Assembly (NCBI GenBank): GCA_023404955.1
Contig: JAEXZY010000165.1
Coordinates: 8,150 to 72,149, forward strand
Origin: Actinomycetes bacterium
GTDB lineage: Bacteria; Actinomycetota; Actinomycetes; Mycobacteriales; Mycobacteriaceae
DNA length: 64,000 nt
Reading direction: 5' to 3'
Shown piece by piece: positions 37,149 to 47,971 of the stretch. Below the pieces are notes generated by a model that had not been told where the DNA came from, searched no databases, and was given only the letters and a program-made list of their open reading frames with translations. The position numbers and the translations under genes are program-made. The number at the start of each line of letters is the position of its first letter. The first letter of the stretch is position 1.

Positions 37149-39380
37149 ATGACCGAGACCGCGCTCCGCATCTGCCCGTTCTGCGAGGCCACCTGCGGCC
37201 TGACGCTGACGATCGACGCGGGCCGAGTGGTCAGCGCCCGGGGTGATCGCGACGACGTGTTCAGCGCCGGCTTCATCTGCCCCAAGGGCGCGAGCTTCGC
37301 CGAGCTCGACAACGACCCCGACCGGTTGCATGCGCCGCTGGTCCGGCGCGACGGCGTGCTGACCGAGGCGACGTGGGAGGAGGCGTTCGCCGCGGTTACC
37401 GACGGCCTGGGTGCGGTCATCCGCGAGCACGGCGGCGCGTCGGTCGGCGCCTATCTCGGAAACCCGAACGCGCACACCGTCGCGGGCGCACTGTACCCAC
37501 CGCTGATCATCCGCGGCCTGGGCACCCGGCAGGTGTTCTCGGCGAGCACGCTGGACCAGATGCCCAAGCACGTCTCGCTGGGGCTGATGTTCGGCAGCCC
37601 GGTCGCGTTCACGGTGCCCGACCTCGACCGCACCGACTATCTCGTGATCATCGGGGCCAACCCGCTGGTGTCCAACGGCAGCGTGACCACAGCTCCCGAC
37701 TTCGGCGGCAAGATGCGCGACATCCGCAAGCGCGGCGGCCGCATCGTCGTCATCGACCCGGCCCGAACCCGCACCGCGGAGCTCGCCGACCGCCACCTGG
37801 CGCCCCGGCCCGGCACCGACGCCGCGCTGCTGTTCGCCGTCGTCCACGTGTTGTTCGATGAAGACCTCGTGAGCCTGGGTGCGCTTGCCGAGCACGTCGC
37901 CGGACTCGACGACGTGCGCGCCGCGGCGCGCGACTTCGCCCCCGACGTCGTCGCCGACTACTGCGGCGTCGACGCCGACGAGATCCGCACGCTCGCAAGG
38001 GAACTCGCCGCAGCACCCAGCGCGGCCGTCTACGGCCGCATCGGCACATCGACCGTCGAGTTCGGCACCCTGGGCAGCTGGCTCGTCGACGTCGTGAACA
38101 TCCTGACCGGCAACCTGGACCGGCCCGGCGGTGCGATGTTCCCCTGCTCGCCGGTGGCCCCGGCACCACGCGGGCACCGGCCCGGCAAAGGCTTCCGCAC
38201 CGGCCGCTGGCACAGTCGCGTCTCGGGCCGTCCCGAGGTGCTCTCCGAGCTGCCCACCCCAGTCCTCGCCGAGGAGATCGAGACGCCGGGCGACGGGCAG
38301 ATCAAAGCGATGATCACCGTCGCGGGCAACCCGGTGCTGTCGGCCCCCGACGGGGACCGGCTCGACAAGGCACTCGAGCGCGTCGCGTTCATGGTGAGCG
38401 TCGACCCCTACCTCAACGAGACGACCCGCCACGCCGACGTCATCCTGCCGCCGCCCCCGCCGTCGCGCTCCCCGCACTTCGATGTCGCGCTCAACGCGCT
38501 CGCCATCCGCAACAACGCCCGCTACTCACCGCCGGCGCTGCCGCTGGACGGCCGGCCCAGCGAGGCGGAGATCCTGTCCCGGCTGGCTTTGGTCGTGTAC
38601 GGCATGGGGCAGGACGCCGACCCGGCGCTGGTCGACGAGCAGGTCATCGCCACCACGCTGGCCAAAGAGACCGCCGACCCCGATTCGCCGGTCGCCGGCC
38701 GAGCCGTGGACGAGCTCACCGCGATGCTGCCCGCCGGGCTCGGTTACGAGCGCCGGCTGGACATGATGCTGCGCCTCGGCGCCTACGGCGACGCATTCGG
38801 CGCGCGCCCGGACGGCCTCACGTTGCAGCGCCTCAAGGACGCACCGCACGGCGTCGATCTGGGTCCGCTGCAGCCACGGCTGCTCGAGGTGCTGCGCACG
38901 CCATCGGGCATGGTCGAACTCGCGCCGCCCGCGCTGATCGACGACGCGGCACGGCTGCGGGAGGCGATGACCCGGCCCGCCGAGGGCTTCGTGCTGATCG
39001 GGCGGCGGCATCTGCGCAGCAACAACAGCTGGATGCACAACCTGCCGGCGCTCGCGGGCGGTACCAATCGGTGCACGCTGCGGATGCATCCCGACGACGC
39101 CGCCGATCTGGGCGTCACCGACACCGCCGTCGTCAAGGGCGCCGGCGGCGAGCTGGTGGTGCCGGTCGAGATCACCGACGGCATCCGGCGGGGTGTGCTG
39201 TCCTTGCCCCACGGCTGGGGCCACGATCGCCCCGGCACCGGGCAGCAGCTGGCCGCCGGTCAGCCGGGGGTCAACGTCAACCAGCTCAACGACGGCTCGC
39301 TGCTCGACCCGCTGTCGGGCACCGCGGTGCTCAACGGCGTGCCGGTGACCGTCGGGCCCACTGGGTCTGATCCCGCCTAG
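37149..39380 (+). CDS. Molybdopterin-dependent oxidoreductase (formate dehydrogenase/BisC-like)
   Basis: DMSO-reductase-family protein of 743 residues carrying bis-molybdopterin guanine dinucleotide. An N-terminal 4Fe-4S site is built by CPFCEATCGL and FICPKG (about residues 10-50). The molybdopterin domains include YLGNPNAHTVAGALYP, VIIGANPLVSNG and VVIDPARTRTAELAD. The C-terminal MGD-binding beta-barrel has SNNSWMHNLPALAGG and GVNVNQLNDGSLLDP. There is no Tat signal, so it is cytoplasmic. No electron-transfer partner subunit is adjacent. It resembles M. tuberculosis Rv0197 more than nitrate reductase; the substrate is unknown. Confidence 0.88.
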   Translation: MTETALRICPFCEATCGLTLTIDAGRVVSARGDRDDVFSAGFICPKGASFAELDNDPDRLHAPLVRRDGVLTEATWEEAFAAVTDGLGAVIREHGGASVGAYLGNPNAHTVAGALYPPLIIRGLGTRQVFSASTLDQMPKHVSLGLMFGSPVAFTVPDLDRTDYLVIIGANPLVSNGSVTTAPDFGGKMRDIRKRGGRIVVIDPARTRTAELADRHLAPRPGTDAALLFAVVHVLFDEDLVSLGALAEHVAGLDDVRAAARDFAPDVVADYCGVDADEIRTLARELAAAPSAAVYGRIGTSTVEFGTLGSWLVDVVNILTGNLDRPGGAMFPCSPVAPAPRGHRPGKGFRTGRWHSRVSGRPEVLSELPTPVLAEEIETPGDGQIKAMITVAGNPVLSAPDGDRLDKALERVAFMVSVDPYLNETTRHADVILPPPPPSRSPHFDVALNALAIRNNARYSPPALPLDGRPSEAEILSRLALVVYGMGQDADPALVDEQVIATTLAKETADPDSPVAGRAVDELTAMLPAGLGYERRLDMMLRLGAYGDAFGARPDGLTLQRLKDAPHGVDLGPLQPRLLEVLRTPSGMVELAPPALIDDAARLREAMTRPAEGFVLIGRRHLRSNNSWMHNLPALAGGTNRCTLRMHPDDAADLGVTDTAVVKGAGGELVVPVEITDGIRRGVLSLPHGWGHDRPGTGQQLAAGQPGVNVNQLNDGSLLDPLSGTAVLNGVPVTVGPTGSDPA

Positions 39381-40114
39381 GCGAGCTGCCACACCACCGT
39401 CACGGAGAACCCGACGGTCTGCTGACCCGGTTCCAGCGGCACCGCGGCCTCCATCGCGCGCGGCATCGCCGGCATCGGGACCGGCGGGGTGGGCGCGGCC
39501 GCCTCCGAGATCGAGATGACGTCGCCGAGGTCGAGCCCGGACAGCTGCGCGTACTGGTTGGCGCGGTCCTTGGCGTCGTTGAACGCGCGGGCGCGGGCGT
39601 CGCGGACCAGCTGAGAATCGTCGTCGATCGAGTAGTTGATCGAGTTGATGCGCGCGGCGTTGCCGCCGGTGCTGACGATCAGACCGATCGCGTCCGACGC
39701 CTTGGCCAGATCGCGGATCGTCACGGTGATCGAGTTGGTGGCGCGATACGCGGAGATCGTCGTGCTGTCGCTGCTGTACTGCGGCTGCAGATCGGCTGCC
39801 GTCGTGGCGATGTCCTTGCGGTCCACCCCAGCGCCGACGAGAGCGTCGATGACGGCCTGCTGACGCTCGTTGGTCTGGGTCATCGCGCCGGTCGCGTCGG
39901 CGGCCTGGAACTCCATGGATGCGTTGACCGTCAACGTGTCCGGGGTCCCATTGACCTGACCTTCGCCGACGACGGTGACCTGCCGGGCGTCCGTGCCGGG
40001 CGACGAGGCCGGACCGGACTGCGAGTCACAGGCGGCCCCCGATGCCGCGACGACGCCGGCGGCGGCGACGGTCAGGGCGATCCGGGTGACGGGTCTGCGG
40101 GCTGAGTGAGACAT
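39377..40114 (-). CDS. SIMPL-domain (DUF541) lipoprotein
   Basis: Protein of 245 residues. An N-terminal signal peptide (IALTVAAAGVVAASG) ends in the lipobox ASGAAC near residue 29, so it is probably lipid-anchored outside the membrane. The rest is a SIMPL domain: VTVVGEGQVNGTPDTLTVN, AVIDALVGAGVDRKDIATT, ARARAFNDAKDRANQYAQLSG and a final VGFSVTVVWQL strand. SIMPL proteins form membrane-associated multimers; their role in mycobacteria is unclear. ATG 40114. Its stop shares the CTAG palindrome with the convergent oxidoreductase stop. Confidence 0.9.
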   Translation of the reverse strand: MSHSARRPVTRIALTVAAAGVVAASGAACDSQSGPASSPGTDARQVTVVGEGQVNGTPDTLTVNASMEFQAADATGAMTQTNERQQAVIDALVGAGVDRKDIATTAADLQPQYSSDSTTISAYRATNSITVTIRDLAKASDAIGLIVSTGGNAARINSINYSIDDDSQLVRDARARAFNDAKDRANQYAQLSGLDLGDVISISEAAAPTPPVPMPAMPRAMEAAVPLEPGQQTVGFSVTVVWQLA

Positions 40115-40151
40115 GGCTGGCACAGTAACGCGCCGAGCCGCGCATCCGGTG

Positions 40152-41495
40152 TCACTCGGCGCGGTGGCGTCCCCAGCCCTTGTGGGCCTTTTTCGTGGGC
40201 TTGGGTGTGCTCGCGGTGCCGCCGTCGTCCGTCGGCGGGGCGGTGACCGTCGGTGTGTCGGAGGCGGTCGTCGTCGCGTCGTCGTCCGGCCGGGCCGGCT
40301 TCCGTACCGGGGTGTCGTCCGAATCATCTTCGGCCACACCGCGTTTCGAGAACAGGGTGCGACGGGCGGGGGTGGCTGGCTCGTTCTCCTCGGTGGCGGC
40401 CGTTAGGACCGTCGGCCCGGGTTCCGGCGCGACGACCGGCGCAGGCTCCGGCGTGTCCAAATAGGGCCGGTCATAAGCCTTTTCGATGATCTCGGTGAGC
40501 GGGCCGTTCAGCTTCGCGGCCAGCTCGTCGAACCCGAGGGCGCGAAGGGGTTTGAGCAGCGGTAGCTCCGTCGTCGGGACGAACACGTAGGTGGTGTTGC
40601 CCTCGGTCCACACCACGTTGCTCGGATCGTCGAGGTCCACGCTCCGGTAGTCCAGGTGCATCGGCGAGAGCATGCCCGCCGCGACATTGGCCAGCGCCAG
40701 CAGGTTCAGCGGCCGGTCGGGGAAGTCTGCCATCGGGTCGTACTGCCGGACCACGTCGATCACGTGATAGTCGGTCGGCTCGATCGGGGGCATGATGCCG
40801 CCGTGGGCCCGCCGCGGATTGCCGATCAGGACGAAAGACACCTCGTCGGGTGAGGGGGCGCCGACGACCCCGGAGTGCTGCGCCATCCACGCCTCGGCGA
40901 CGCCGGCGCCGTTGCTGAACCCCAGCACCACGGTGGGGCCGTCGCCGGTGGCCTTCGCGCCCGTCGTCACCTGCGACAGCCGCCGGTCCAGCGCACGCAC
41001 CCCGCTGCCCGTCGCGAACGGCACGTAGTCCAGCCGGGAGCATTCTCCGGTGGCGCACAGCGACCCCTGCAGCGCCGTGTCCAGCGACCACACCGGCCAC
41101 AGCGGGCTGATCGTCACCACGGAGCTCGCCGGGGGCGGGTCCACGGCGGCCGCGGATGACGGGGGAGCCATGCCCAGCGACAGCACCGCGCTCGCCGCGA
41201 CGACCGGCGGGACCACGTACCGCGCAGACAGCCGCGGGAGACCGAGCGACGGGCGGGCCGTCGGTTCGGGCTCGCGCAGTGACTCTTCGAGATCGTCGAG
41301 GACGGCGACGAGGAGGCCATCGCGGTCGCCGAAGTGGCCGTAGAGATCGTCGGTGCTCACGCCCGCTGCCTCGGCGACGTCGGCCATGCTGGCGGCCGGC
41401 CCCAGATCGGCGAATGTGTTGCGCGCTGAGGTCACGAGGTTGGCGCGATCGAAGGGGCCGTCGGACACCCCGTGGCGCTTTGCTGTGAAGTCCAC
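40152..41495 (-). CDS. TetR-type HTH fused through a membrane helix to a PE-PPE hydrolase domain
   Basis: Protein of 447 residues with an unusual order of parts. Residues about 12-75 form a TetR_N helix-turn-helix (FDRANLVTSARNTFADLG; MADVAEAAGVSTDDLYGHFG). A Pro-rich linker and one hydrophobic helix (YVVPPVVAASAVLSLGMA, about 92-115) follow. A PE-PPE alpha/beta-hydrolase domain spans about 135-345, with nucleophile elbow VLGFSNGAGVAEA and DYHVIDVVRQYDPMADFP. An acidic/Pro/Thr-rich tail ends it. GTG 41495 follows GGGGGGAAA. The layout suggests a DNA-binding domain inside and an enzyme-like sensor outside the membrane. Confidence 0.85.
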   Translation of the reverse strand: MDFTAKRHGVSDGPFDRANLVTSARNTFADLGPAASMADVAEAAGVSTDDLYGHFGDRDGLLVAVLDDLEESLREPEPTARPSLGLPRLSARYVVPPVVAASAVLSLGMAPPSSAAAVDPPPASSVVTISPLWPVWSLDTALQGSLCATGECSRLDYVPFATGSGVRALDRRLSQVTTGAKATGDGPTVVLGFSNGAGVAEAWMAQHSGVVGAPSPDEVSFVLIGNPRRAHGGIMPPIEPTDYHVIDVVRQYDPMADFPDRPLNLLALANVAAGMLSPMHLDYRSVDLDDPSNVVWTEGNTTYVFVPTTELPLLKPLRALGFDELAAKLNGPLTEIIEKAYDRPYLDTPEPAPVVAPEPGPTVLTAATEENEPATPARRTLFSKRGVAEDDSDDTPVRKPARPDDDATTTASDTPTVTAPPTDDGGTASTPKPTKKAHKGWGRHRAE

Positions 41496-41566
41496 GTCAA
41501 TTTCCCCCCGGTCGCACCGCGCCCCAACCCGCAGCAAACATACCCGTCAATAACGGTTGTCACACC

Positions 41567-42511
41567 TCAAAACGCGAGGAACTCGATCAACAGCCGACTG
41601 AGCTCCGCCGGCCGCTCCTCGGTCAGCCAATGGCCGGCCCCCTCGACCATGACCTCCCGGTACGGTCCGCTGACCACTTCGCTGGAGCGGTGCCGCGGGG
41701 TGTAGCTCAGCGTCGCGTCGGCGGTACCGCCGATGAAGAGCGCCGGCACGGTGATCGTGGCCGCTGGAGGCTGTGCCGTGAGCTCCCAGTTGCGGTCGAA
41801 GCAGCGGTACCAGTTCAGCGGGGCGGTGAAGCCGCCGCGGGTGAACGCCGCGACGTAGACGTCGAAATCGGCGGCGTCGAGCCAGCCCGGCAGACCAGCC
41901 GGTTCGGGGATGCGATCCAGGAAGCCCGCGGATCCGGGGGCAAGCATTCGCAGGGCGGCGGCCTCGTCGCCGGCGGGCGGCGTCGCGAACAGCTTGCGCA
42001 TGGTGGTCGCGGGGTCGCGATCGAGCTCGGCGTCGGCGGGGCCGGGCTCCTGGAAATAGAGAATGTAGAAGAAATGGTCGCCGAACAGCTGCCGGAACGC
42101 CTGCGTGGTGGGCACCCGGGGCCGCGGCACCGGCGGCAGGCTCACCCCGGCGACCGCGCGGAACCGGTCCGGCGCCAGCAGCGGCGCGGCCCAGGCCACC
42201 ACCGCGCCGAAGTCGTGCCCGACCACCGCGGCCTGCTCGGCCCCGACCGCGTCGAGCAGGCCCACCACGTCGCCGACCAGCTCGTCCACCGCGTAGGCCT
42301 CGACCGCGGTCGGCTTGTCCGACTCGCCGTAGCCGCGCTGGTCGGGCGCCAGGACGTGAAAGCCCGCGTCGGCCAGCGCTCGCACCTGATGCCGCCAGGA
42401 GTAGGCCAGCTCGGGGAATCCGTGCAGGAGCACGACGACGGGTGCGCCCGGTTCGCCGGCCTCGGTCACCTGCAGCGTCACCCCGTTGGTGTGGATCCCT
42501 CGTGTGCGCAC
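41567..42511 (-). CDS. ephA: Epoxide hydrolase (alpha/beta-hydrolase)
   Basis: Protein of 314 residues homologous to Rv3617 EphA, opening epoxides to vicinal diols. The oxyanion motif HGFPELAYSWRHQ, the nucleophile elbow VVGHDFGAVVAW (Asp), the cap tyrosine region and the catalytic His in EGAGHWLTEERP are all present. GTG 42511 (VRTRGIHTNGVTLQVTEAG) is preferred over longer in-frame starts. It diverges from ftsH across 191 bases, a gap that probably holds both promoters. No signal peptide. Confidence 0.9.
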   Translation of the reverse strand: MRTRGIHTNGVTLQVTEAGEPGAPVVVLLHGFPELAYSWRHQVRALADAGFHVLAPDQRGYGESDKPTAVEAYAVDELVGDVVGLLDAVGAEQAAVVGHDFGAVVAWAAPLLAPDRFRAVAGVSLPPVPRPRVPTTQAFRQLFGDHFFYILYFQEPGPADAELDRDPATTMRKLFATPPAGDEAAALRMLAPGSAGFLDRIPEPAGLPGWLDAADFDVYVAAFTRGGFTAPLNWYRCFDRNWELTAQPPAATITVPALFIGGTADATLSYTPRHRSSEVVSGPYREVMVEGAGHWLTEERPAELSRLLIEFLAF

Positions 42512-42702
42512 GGCGTCCAGTGTGAGTCCGGATCGCGAGTACGGCGGCGGTTCTGAATCTGTGCGCACACCGGGCCGGGAACTCCAGAGGCTGCCGAACG
42601 TTGGTCTAGCGGTAGCCTTGAGGTTTCCAGCTGCGCGTATTGGAAGGATTTTGGCCGGGTTCTCTCGCCCGGGCCGCACACATCGATGAACCGGACCAAC
42701 GC

Positions 42703-45033
<2,331 letters not shown>

Positions 45034-45047
45034 CGGAGGAGACCTCG

Positions 45048-45653
45048 ATGACGCGGTCGCAGGACAACTCGGCGACGCTCACCCCGGAATTCGACCAGGC
45101 CCGCGCGGAGGCCGCCGTGCGCGAGCTGCTGCTCGCGGTCGGCGAGGACCCGGACCGGCACGGCCTGATCGACACCCCGGCCCGGGTGGCGCGCGCGTAT
45201 CGGGAGATCTTCGCGGGGCTCTACACCGACCCGGACGAGGTGCTCAACACGACGTTCGACGAGCAGCACGACGAGCTCGTGCTGGTCAAGGACATCCCGA
45301 TGTATTCGACGTGCGAGCACCACCTGGTGTCTTTCCACGGTGTCGCGCACGTGGGGTACATCCCCGGTGAGGACGGCCGGGTGACGGGCCTGTCGAAGCT
45401 GGCCCGCGTCGTCGACCTGTATGCCAAGCGACCGCAGGTGCAGGAGCGCCTGACCTGCCAAATCGCCGACGCACTGATGCGCAAGCTGGATCCGCGCGGG
45501 GCGATCGTGGTGATCGAGGCCGAGCACCTCTGCATGGCGATGCGCGGTATCCGCAAGCCGGGGGCCCGCACCACCACGTCGGCGGTGCGCGGACAGTTCA
45601 AGACCGACAAGGCCTCTCGCGCCGAAGCTCTGGATCTGATTCTGCGGTCGTGA
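45048..45653 (+). CDS. folE: GTP cyclohydrolase I
   Basis: First enzyme of folate synthesis, converting GTP to dihydroneopterin triphosphate; 201 residues (Rv3609c). ATG 45048 follows GGAGGAGACC. The zinc and catalytic residues are in YSTCEHHLVSFHG, and HLCMAMRGIRKPGA gives the remaining cysteine ligand. GYIPGEDGRVTGLSKLARVV is the family signature. It opens the folE-folP-folB-folK string directly behind ftsH and overlaps folP by 4 bases (GTGA). Confidence 0.98.
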   Translation: MTRSQDNSATLTPEFDQARAEAAVRELLLAVGEDPDRHGLIDTPARVARAYREIFAGLYTDPDEVLNTTFDEQHDELVLVKDIPMYSTCEHHLVSFHGVAHVGYIPGEDGRVTGLSKLARVVDLYAKRPQVQERLTCQIADALMRKLDPRGAIVVIEAEHLCMAMRGIRKPGARTTTSAVRGQFKTDKASRAEALDLILRS

Positions 45654-46519
45654 CCACCGCCGACCTCCCGCCTTCCCCCTCGTCGAGTGTGGCCGTGATG
45701 GGGGTCGTCAACGTCACCGACGACTCGTTCTCCGACGGGGGGTTGTTCCTCGACCGGGATCGCGCGGTCGCGCACGGCATCGAGTTGGTCGCTCAGGGTG
45801 CCGCGATCATCGACGTCGGTGGCGAGTCCACCCGGCCCGGTGCCACCCGCGTCGATCCGGCGGTGGAGACCGCGCGAATTCTCCCGGTGGTCAGCGAACT
45901 CGCTGCGCGCGGCATCACCGTCAGCGTCGACACCATGCACGCCGGGGTGGCCAGCGCCGCTCTGGACAACGGGGCCCGCATCGTCAACGACGTATCGGGT
46001 GGCCGGGCGGATCCGGACATGGTTCGGGTGGTCGCCGACGCGGGCGTGCCGTGGGTGCTGATGCACTGGCGTTCGGTGGACGCGGAGCGACCGCACGAGC
46101 CGCCGGTCTACCGCGACGTGGTGATCGAGGTGCGCGACGAGCTGATGGCAGGCGCCGACGCCGCCGTGTCGGCCGGGGTGGACCCCGACCGCTTGATCCT
46201 CGATCCCGGATTGGGGTTCGCCAAGACGGCGCAACACAATTGGGCGCTGCTGGCGGCGCTGCCGGAGTTCGTCGCCACGGGTATCCCGATCCTGGTCGGT
46301 GCGTCGCGCAAACGTTTCCTCGGGACGTTGCTGGCCGACGCCGACGGGACGCCGCGGCCACCGGGCGGCCGAGAGACGGCGACGGCGGCGGTTTCGGCGC
46401 TGGCCGGCTGGCACGGGGCGTGGGGAGTGCGGGTGCACGACGTGCGCGCGTCGGTGGACGCGCTCGCGGTGGTGTCGGCCTGGAGAGCGGCCGGGAAGAG
46501 AGCGCAGCGGGATGGCTGA
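45650..46519 (+). CDS. folP: Dihydropteroate synthase
   Basis: Condenses p-aminobenzoate with dihydropterin pyrophosphate; the sulfonamide target. 289 residues, TIM barrel (Rv3608c FolP1). Signatures: MGVVNVTDDSFSDGG (pterin/pyrophosphate loop 1), GGESTRPGATRV (loop 2), SVDTMHAGVA, ILDPGLGFAKT, VGASRKRFLG. GTG 45650 overlaps the folE stop. It overlaps folB by 8 bases. Confidence 0.98.
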   Translation: MTTADLPPSPSSSVAVMGVVNVTDDSFSDGGLFLDRDRAVAHGIELVAQGAAIIDVGGESTRPGATRVDPAVETARILPVVSELAARGITVSVDTMHAGVASAALDNGARIVNDVSGGRADPDMVRVVADAGVPWVLMHWRSVDAERPHEPPVYRDVVIEVRDELMAGADAAVSAGVDPDRLILDPGLGFAKTAQHNWALLAALPEFVATGIPILVGASRKRFLGTLLADADGTPRPPGGRETATAAVSALAGWHGAWGVRVHDVRASVDALAVVSAWRAAGKRAQRDG

Positions 46520-46898
46520 TCGAATCGAATTGCGCGGCCTGCGAGTTCGCGGCAATCACGGAGTGTTCGACTATGAGCGCCGCGACGGGCAGGACTTCGT
46601 CGTCGACATCACGGTGTGGATCGATCTGCAGGCGGCCGCGGCCAGCGACGACCTCGCGGACACCCTCGACTACGGCGCGCTGGCCCAGCGCGCGGCGGAC
46701 ATCGTCGCCGGCCCGCCGCGGCAGCTGATCGAGACCGTGGCCGGTGAGATCGCCGAGGGCGTCATGACTGACGAGCGAGTGCACGCCGTCGAGGTGGTCG
46801 TGCACAAACCGGCCGCGCCGATCCCGCTCGATTTCGCTGACGTCGCGGTGGTCGCGCGCCGCTCACGCCGCGGCGGGCGCGGGGCGGCGCCGCAATGA
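46512..46898 (+). CDS. folB: Dihydroneopterin aldolase
   Basis: Converts dihydroneopterin to 6-hydroxymethyl-dihydropterin; 128 residues (Rv3607c). Starts MADRIELRGLRVRGNHGVF; the substrate-binding Glu region is YERRDGQDFVVDITVW and the catalytic-type lysine is in VVVHKPAAPIPLDF. ATG 46512 lies inside the folP 3' end, and its stop overlaps the folK ATG at 46895, so all three are coupled. The C-terminus is Arg/Gly-rich (RRSRRGGRGAAPQ). Confidence 0.96.
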   Translation: MADRIELRGLRVRGNHGVFDYERRDGQDFVVDITVWIDLQAAAASDDLADTLDYGALAQRAADIVAGPPRQLIETVAGEIAEGVMTDERVHAVEVVVHKPAAPIPLDFADVAVVARRSRRGGRGAAPQ

Positions 46899-47419
46899 CG
46901 TCGGTCGTTCTGTCGATCGGGTCGAACCTCGGAGACCGGATGGCGCACCTGCAGTCGGTTATCGACGGGCTGGGCGATGCGGTCACCGCGGTGTCGCCGG
47001 TCTACGAGACCGCGGCGTGGGGCGGTGTCGAGCAGGGCGCGTTCCTCAACGCCGTCGTCCTGGCCGACGCCGGGCACGGGCCACACGAATGGCTGCACCG
47101 CGCCCACGAGCTGGAAACGGCGGCTCAGCGTGTGCGCGAACAGCATTGGGGGCCGCGGACTCTCGATGTCGATCTGGTGGAGGTGCGCGATGGCGGCCGA
47201 GAGATCACCGTCGACGACGACGTCTTGACCCTGCCGCACCGCTACGCCCATGCTCGCGCGTTCGTGCTCGTTCCCTGGCTGGCCGTCGCCCCGGCGGCGA
47301 CGTTGACCGTCGAGGGCCGGCCGACCCCCGTCGAAGAGCTGCTGGCCGCCCTCGATCCGGCTGAGCGCGCCGGTGTGCGCCGGACCGACCACAGTCTGAC
47401 CTCGCGGGCCACGCGCTGA
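46895..47419 (+). CDS. folK: 6-hydroxymethyl-7,8-dihydropterin pyrophosphokinase
   Basis: Transfers pyrophosphate from ATP to hydroxymethyl-dihydropterin, making the FolP substrate; 174 residues (Rv3606c). Motifs: SIGSNLGDRMAHL, the WGGVEQGAFLNAVV strand, and HWGPRTLDVDLVEV with the metal-binding D-x-D. ATG 46895 overlaps folB. Its stop overlaps the next ATG as TGATG at 47417-47421. Confidence 0.97.
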   Translation: MTSVVLSIGSNLGDRMAHLQSVIDGLGDAVTAVSPVYETAAWGGVEQGAFLNAVVLADAGHGPHEWLHRAHELETAAQRVREQHWGPRTLDVDLVEVRDGGREITVDDDVLTLPHRYAHARAFVLVPWLAVAPAATLTVEGRPTPVEELLAALDPAERAGVRRTDHSLTSRATR

Positions 47420-47895
47420 TGGGGCCGACTCGTACCCGAGACCTGGTCGCCGGAGCCGTCGCGGCCGCGGTGCTGGGGTATCTGCTGGTGCGGCTCACCT
47501 ACCGATACTTCCCGCCGATCACGGTGTGGACGGGCATGTCCGTGCTCGGCGTCGCGGTGGCCCTCGCGGGTTGGGGGTTCTATGTACGGGCACGCATCCG
47601 CGACAACGAGATCGGAGTCGGTCGCGGCCGGCTGCATCCGCTCGCGGTGGCTCGCTCGGTGCTGATCGCCAAGGCCGCGGCGTGGATGGGCGCGGTCGTG
47701 CTGGGGTGGTGGCTGGCGGTCGCGGCGTACGTACTGCCGCGCCGTGACGCCCTGCGGGTGGCCGCCGCTGACAGCCCCGGAGCTGTCGTCGCGGGCCTCT
47801 GCGCGCTGGCGCTGGTCGCGGCAGCGCTGTGGCTGCAGCATTGCTGCCGGTCCCCAGAGGACAGCCCGCCCGACGCGGATCCAGCGCCCGGCTGA
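47419..47895 (+). CDS. DUF3180 membrane protein (Rv3605c-like)
   Basis: Membrane protein of 158 residues with four predicted helices (LVAGAVAAAVLGYLLVRLTY; VWTGMSVLGVAVALAGWGFYV; SVLIAKAAAWMGAVVLGWWLA; AVVAGLCALALVAAALWL) and a cytoplasmic-looking LHPLAVARS loop after helix two. Conserved behind folK across actinobacteria, function unknown. The coupled start (TGATG) puts it in the folate operon. Confidence 0.9.
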   Translation: MGPTRTRDLVAGAVAAAVLGYLLVRLTYRYFPPITVWTGMSVLGVAVALAGWGFYVRARIRDNEIGVGRGRLHPLAVARSVLIAKAAAWMGAVVLGWWLAVAAYVLPRRDALRVAAADSPGAVVAGLCALALVAAALWLQHCCRSPEDSPPDADPAPG

Positions 47896-47971
47896 GGGTG
47901 CCCGCGGCTTCGTGACCGAATCGCCGCAAGGGTCGACACGCGTGGCGACCTGTGGCGGGTACAGTCGCCCC

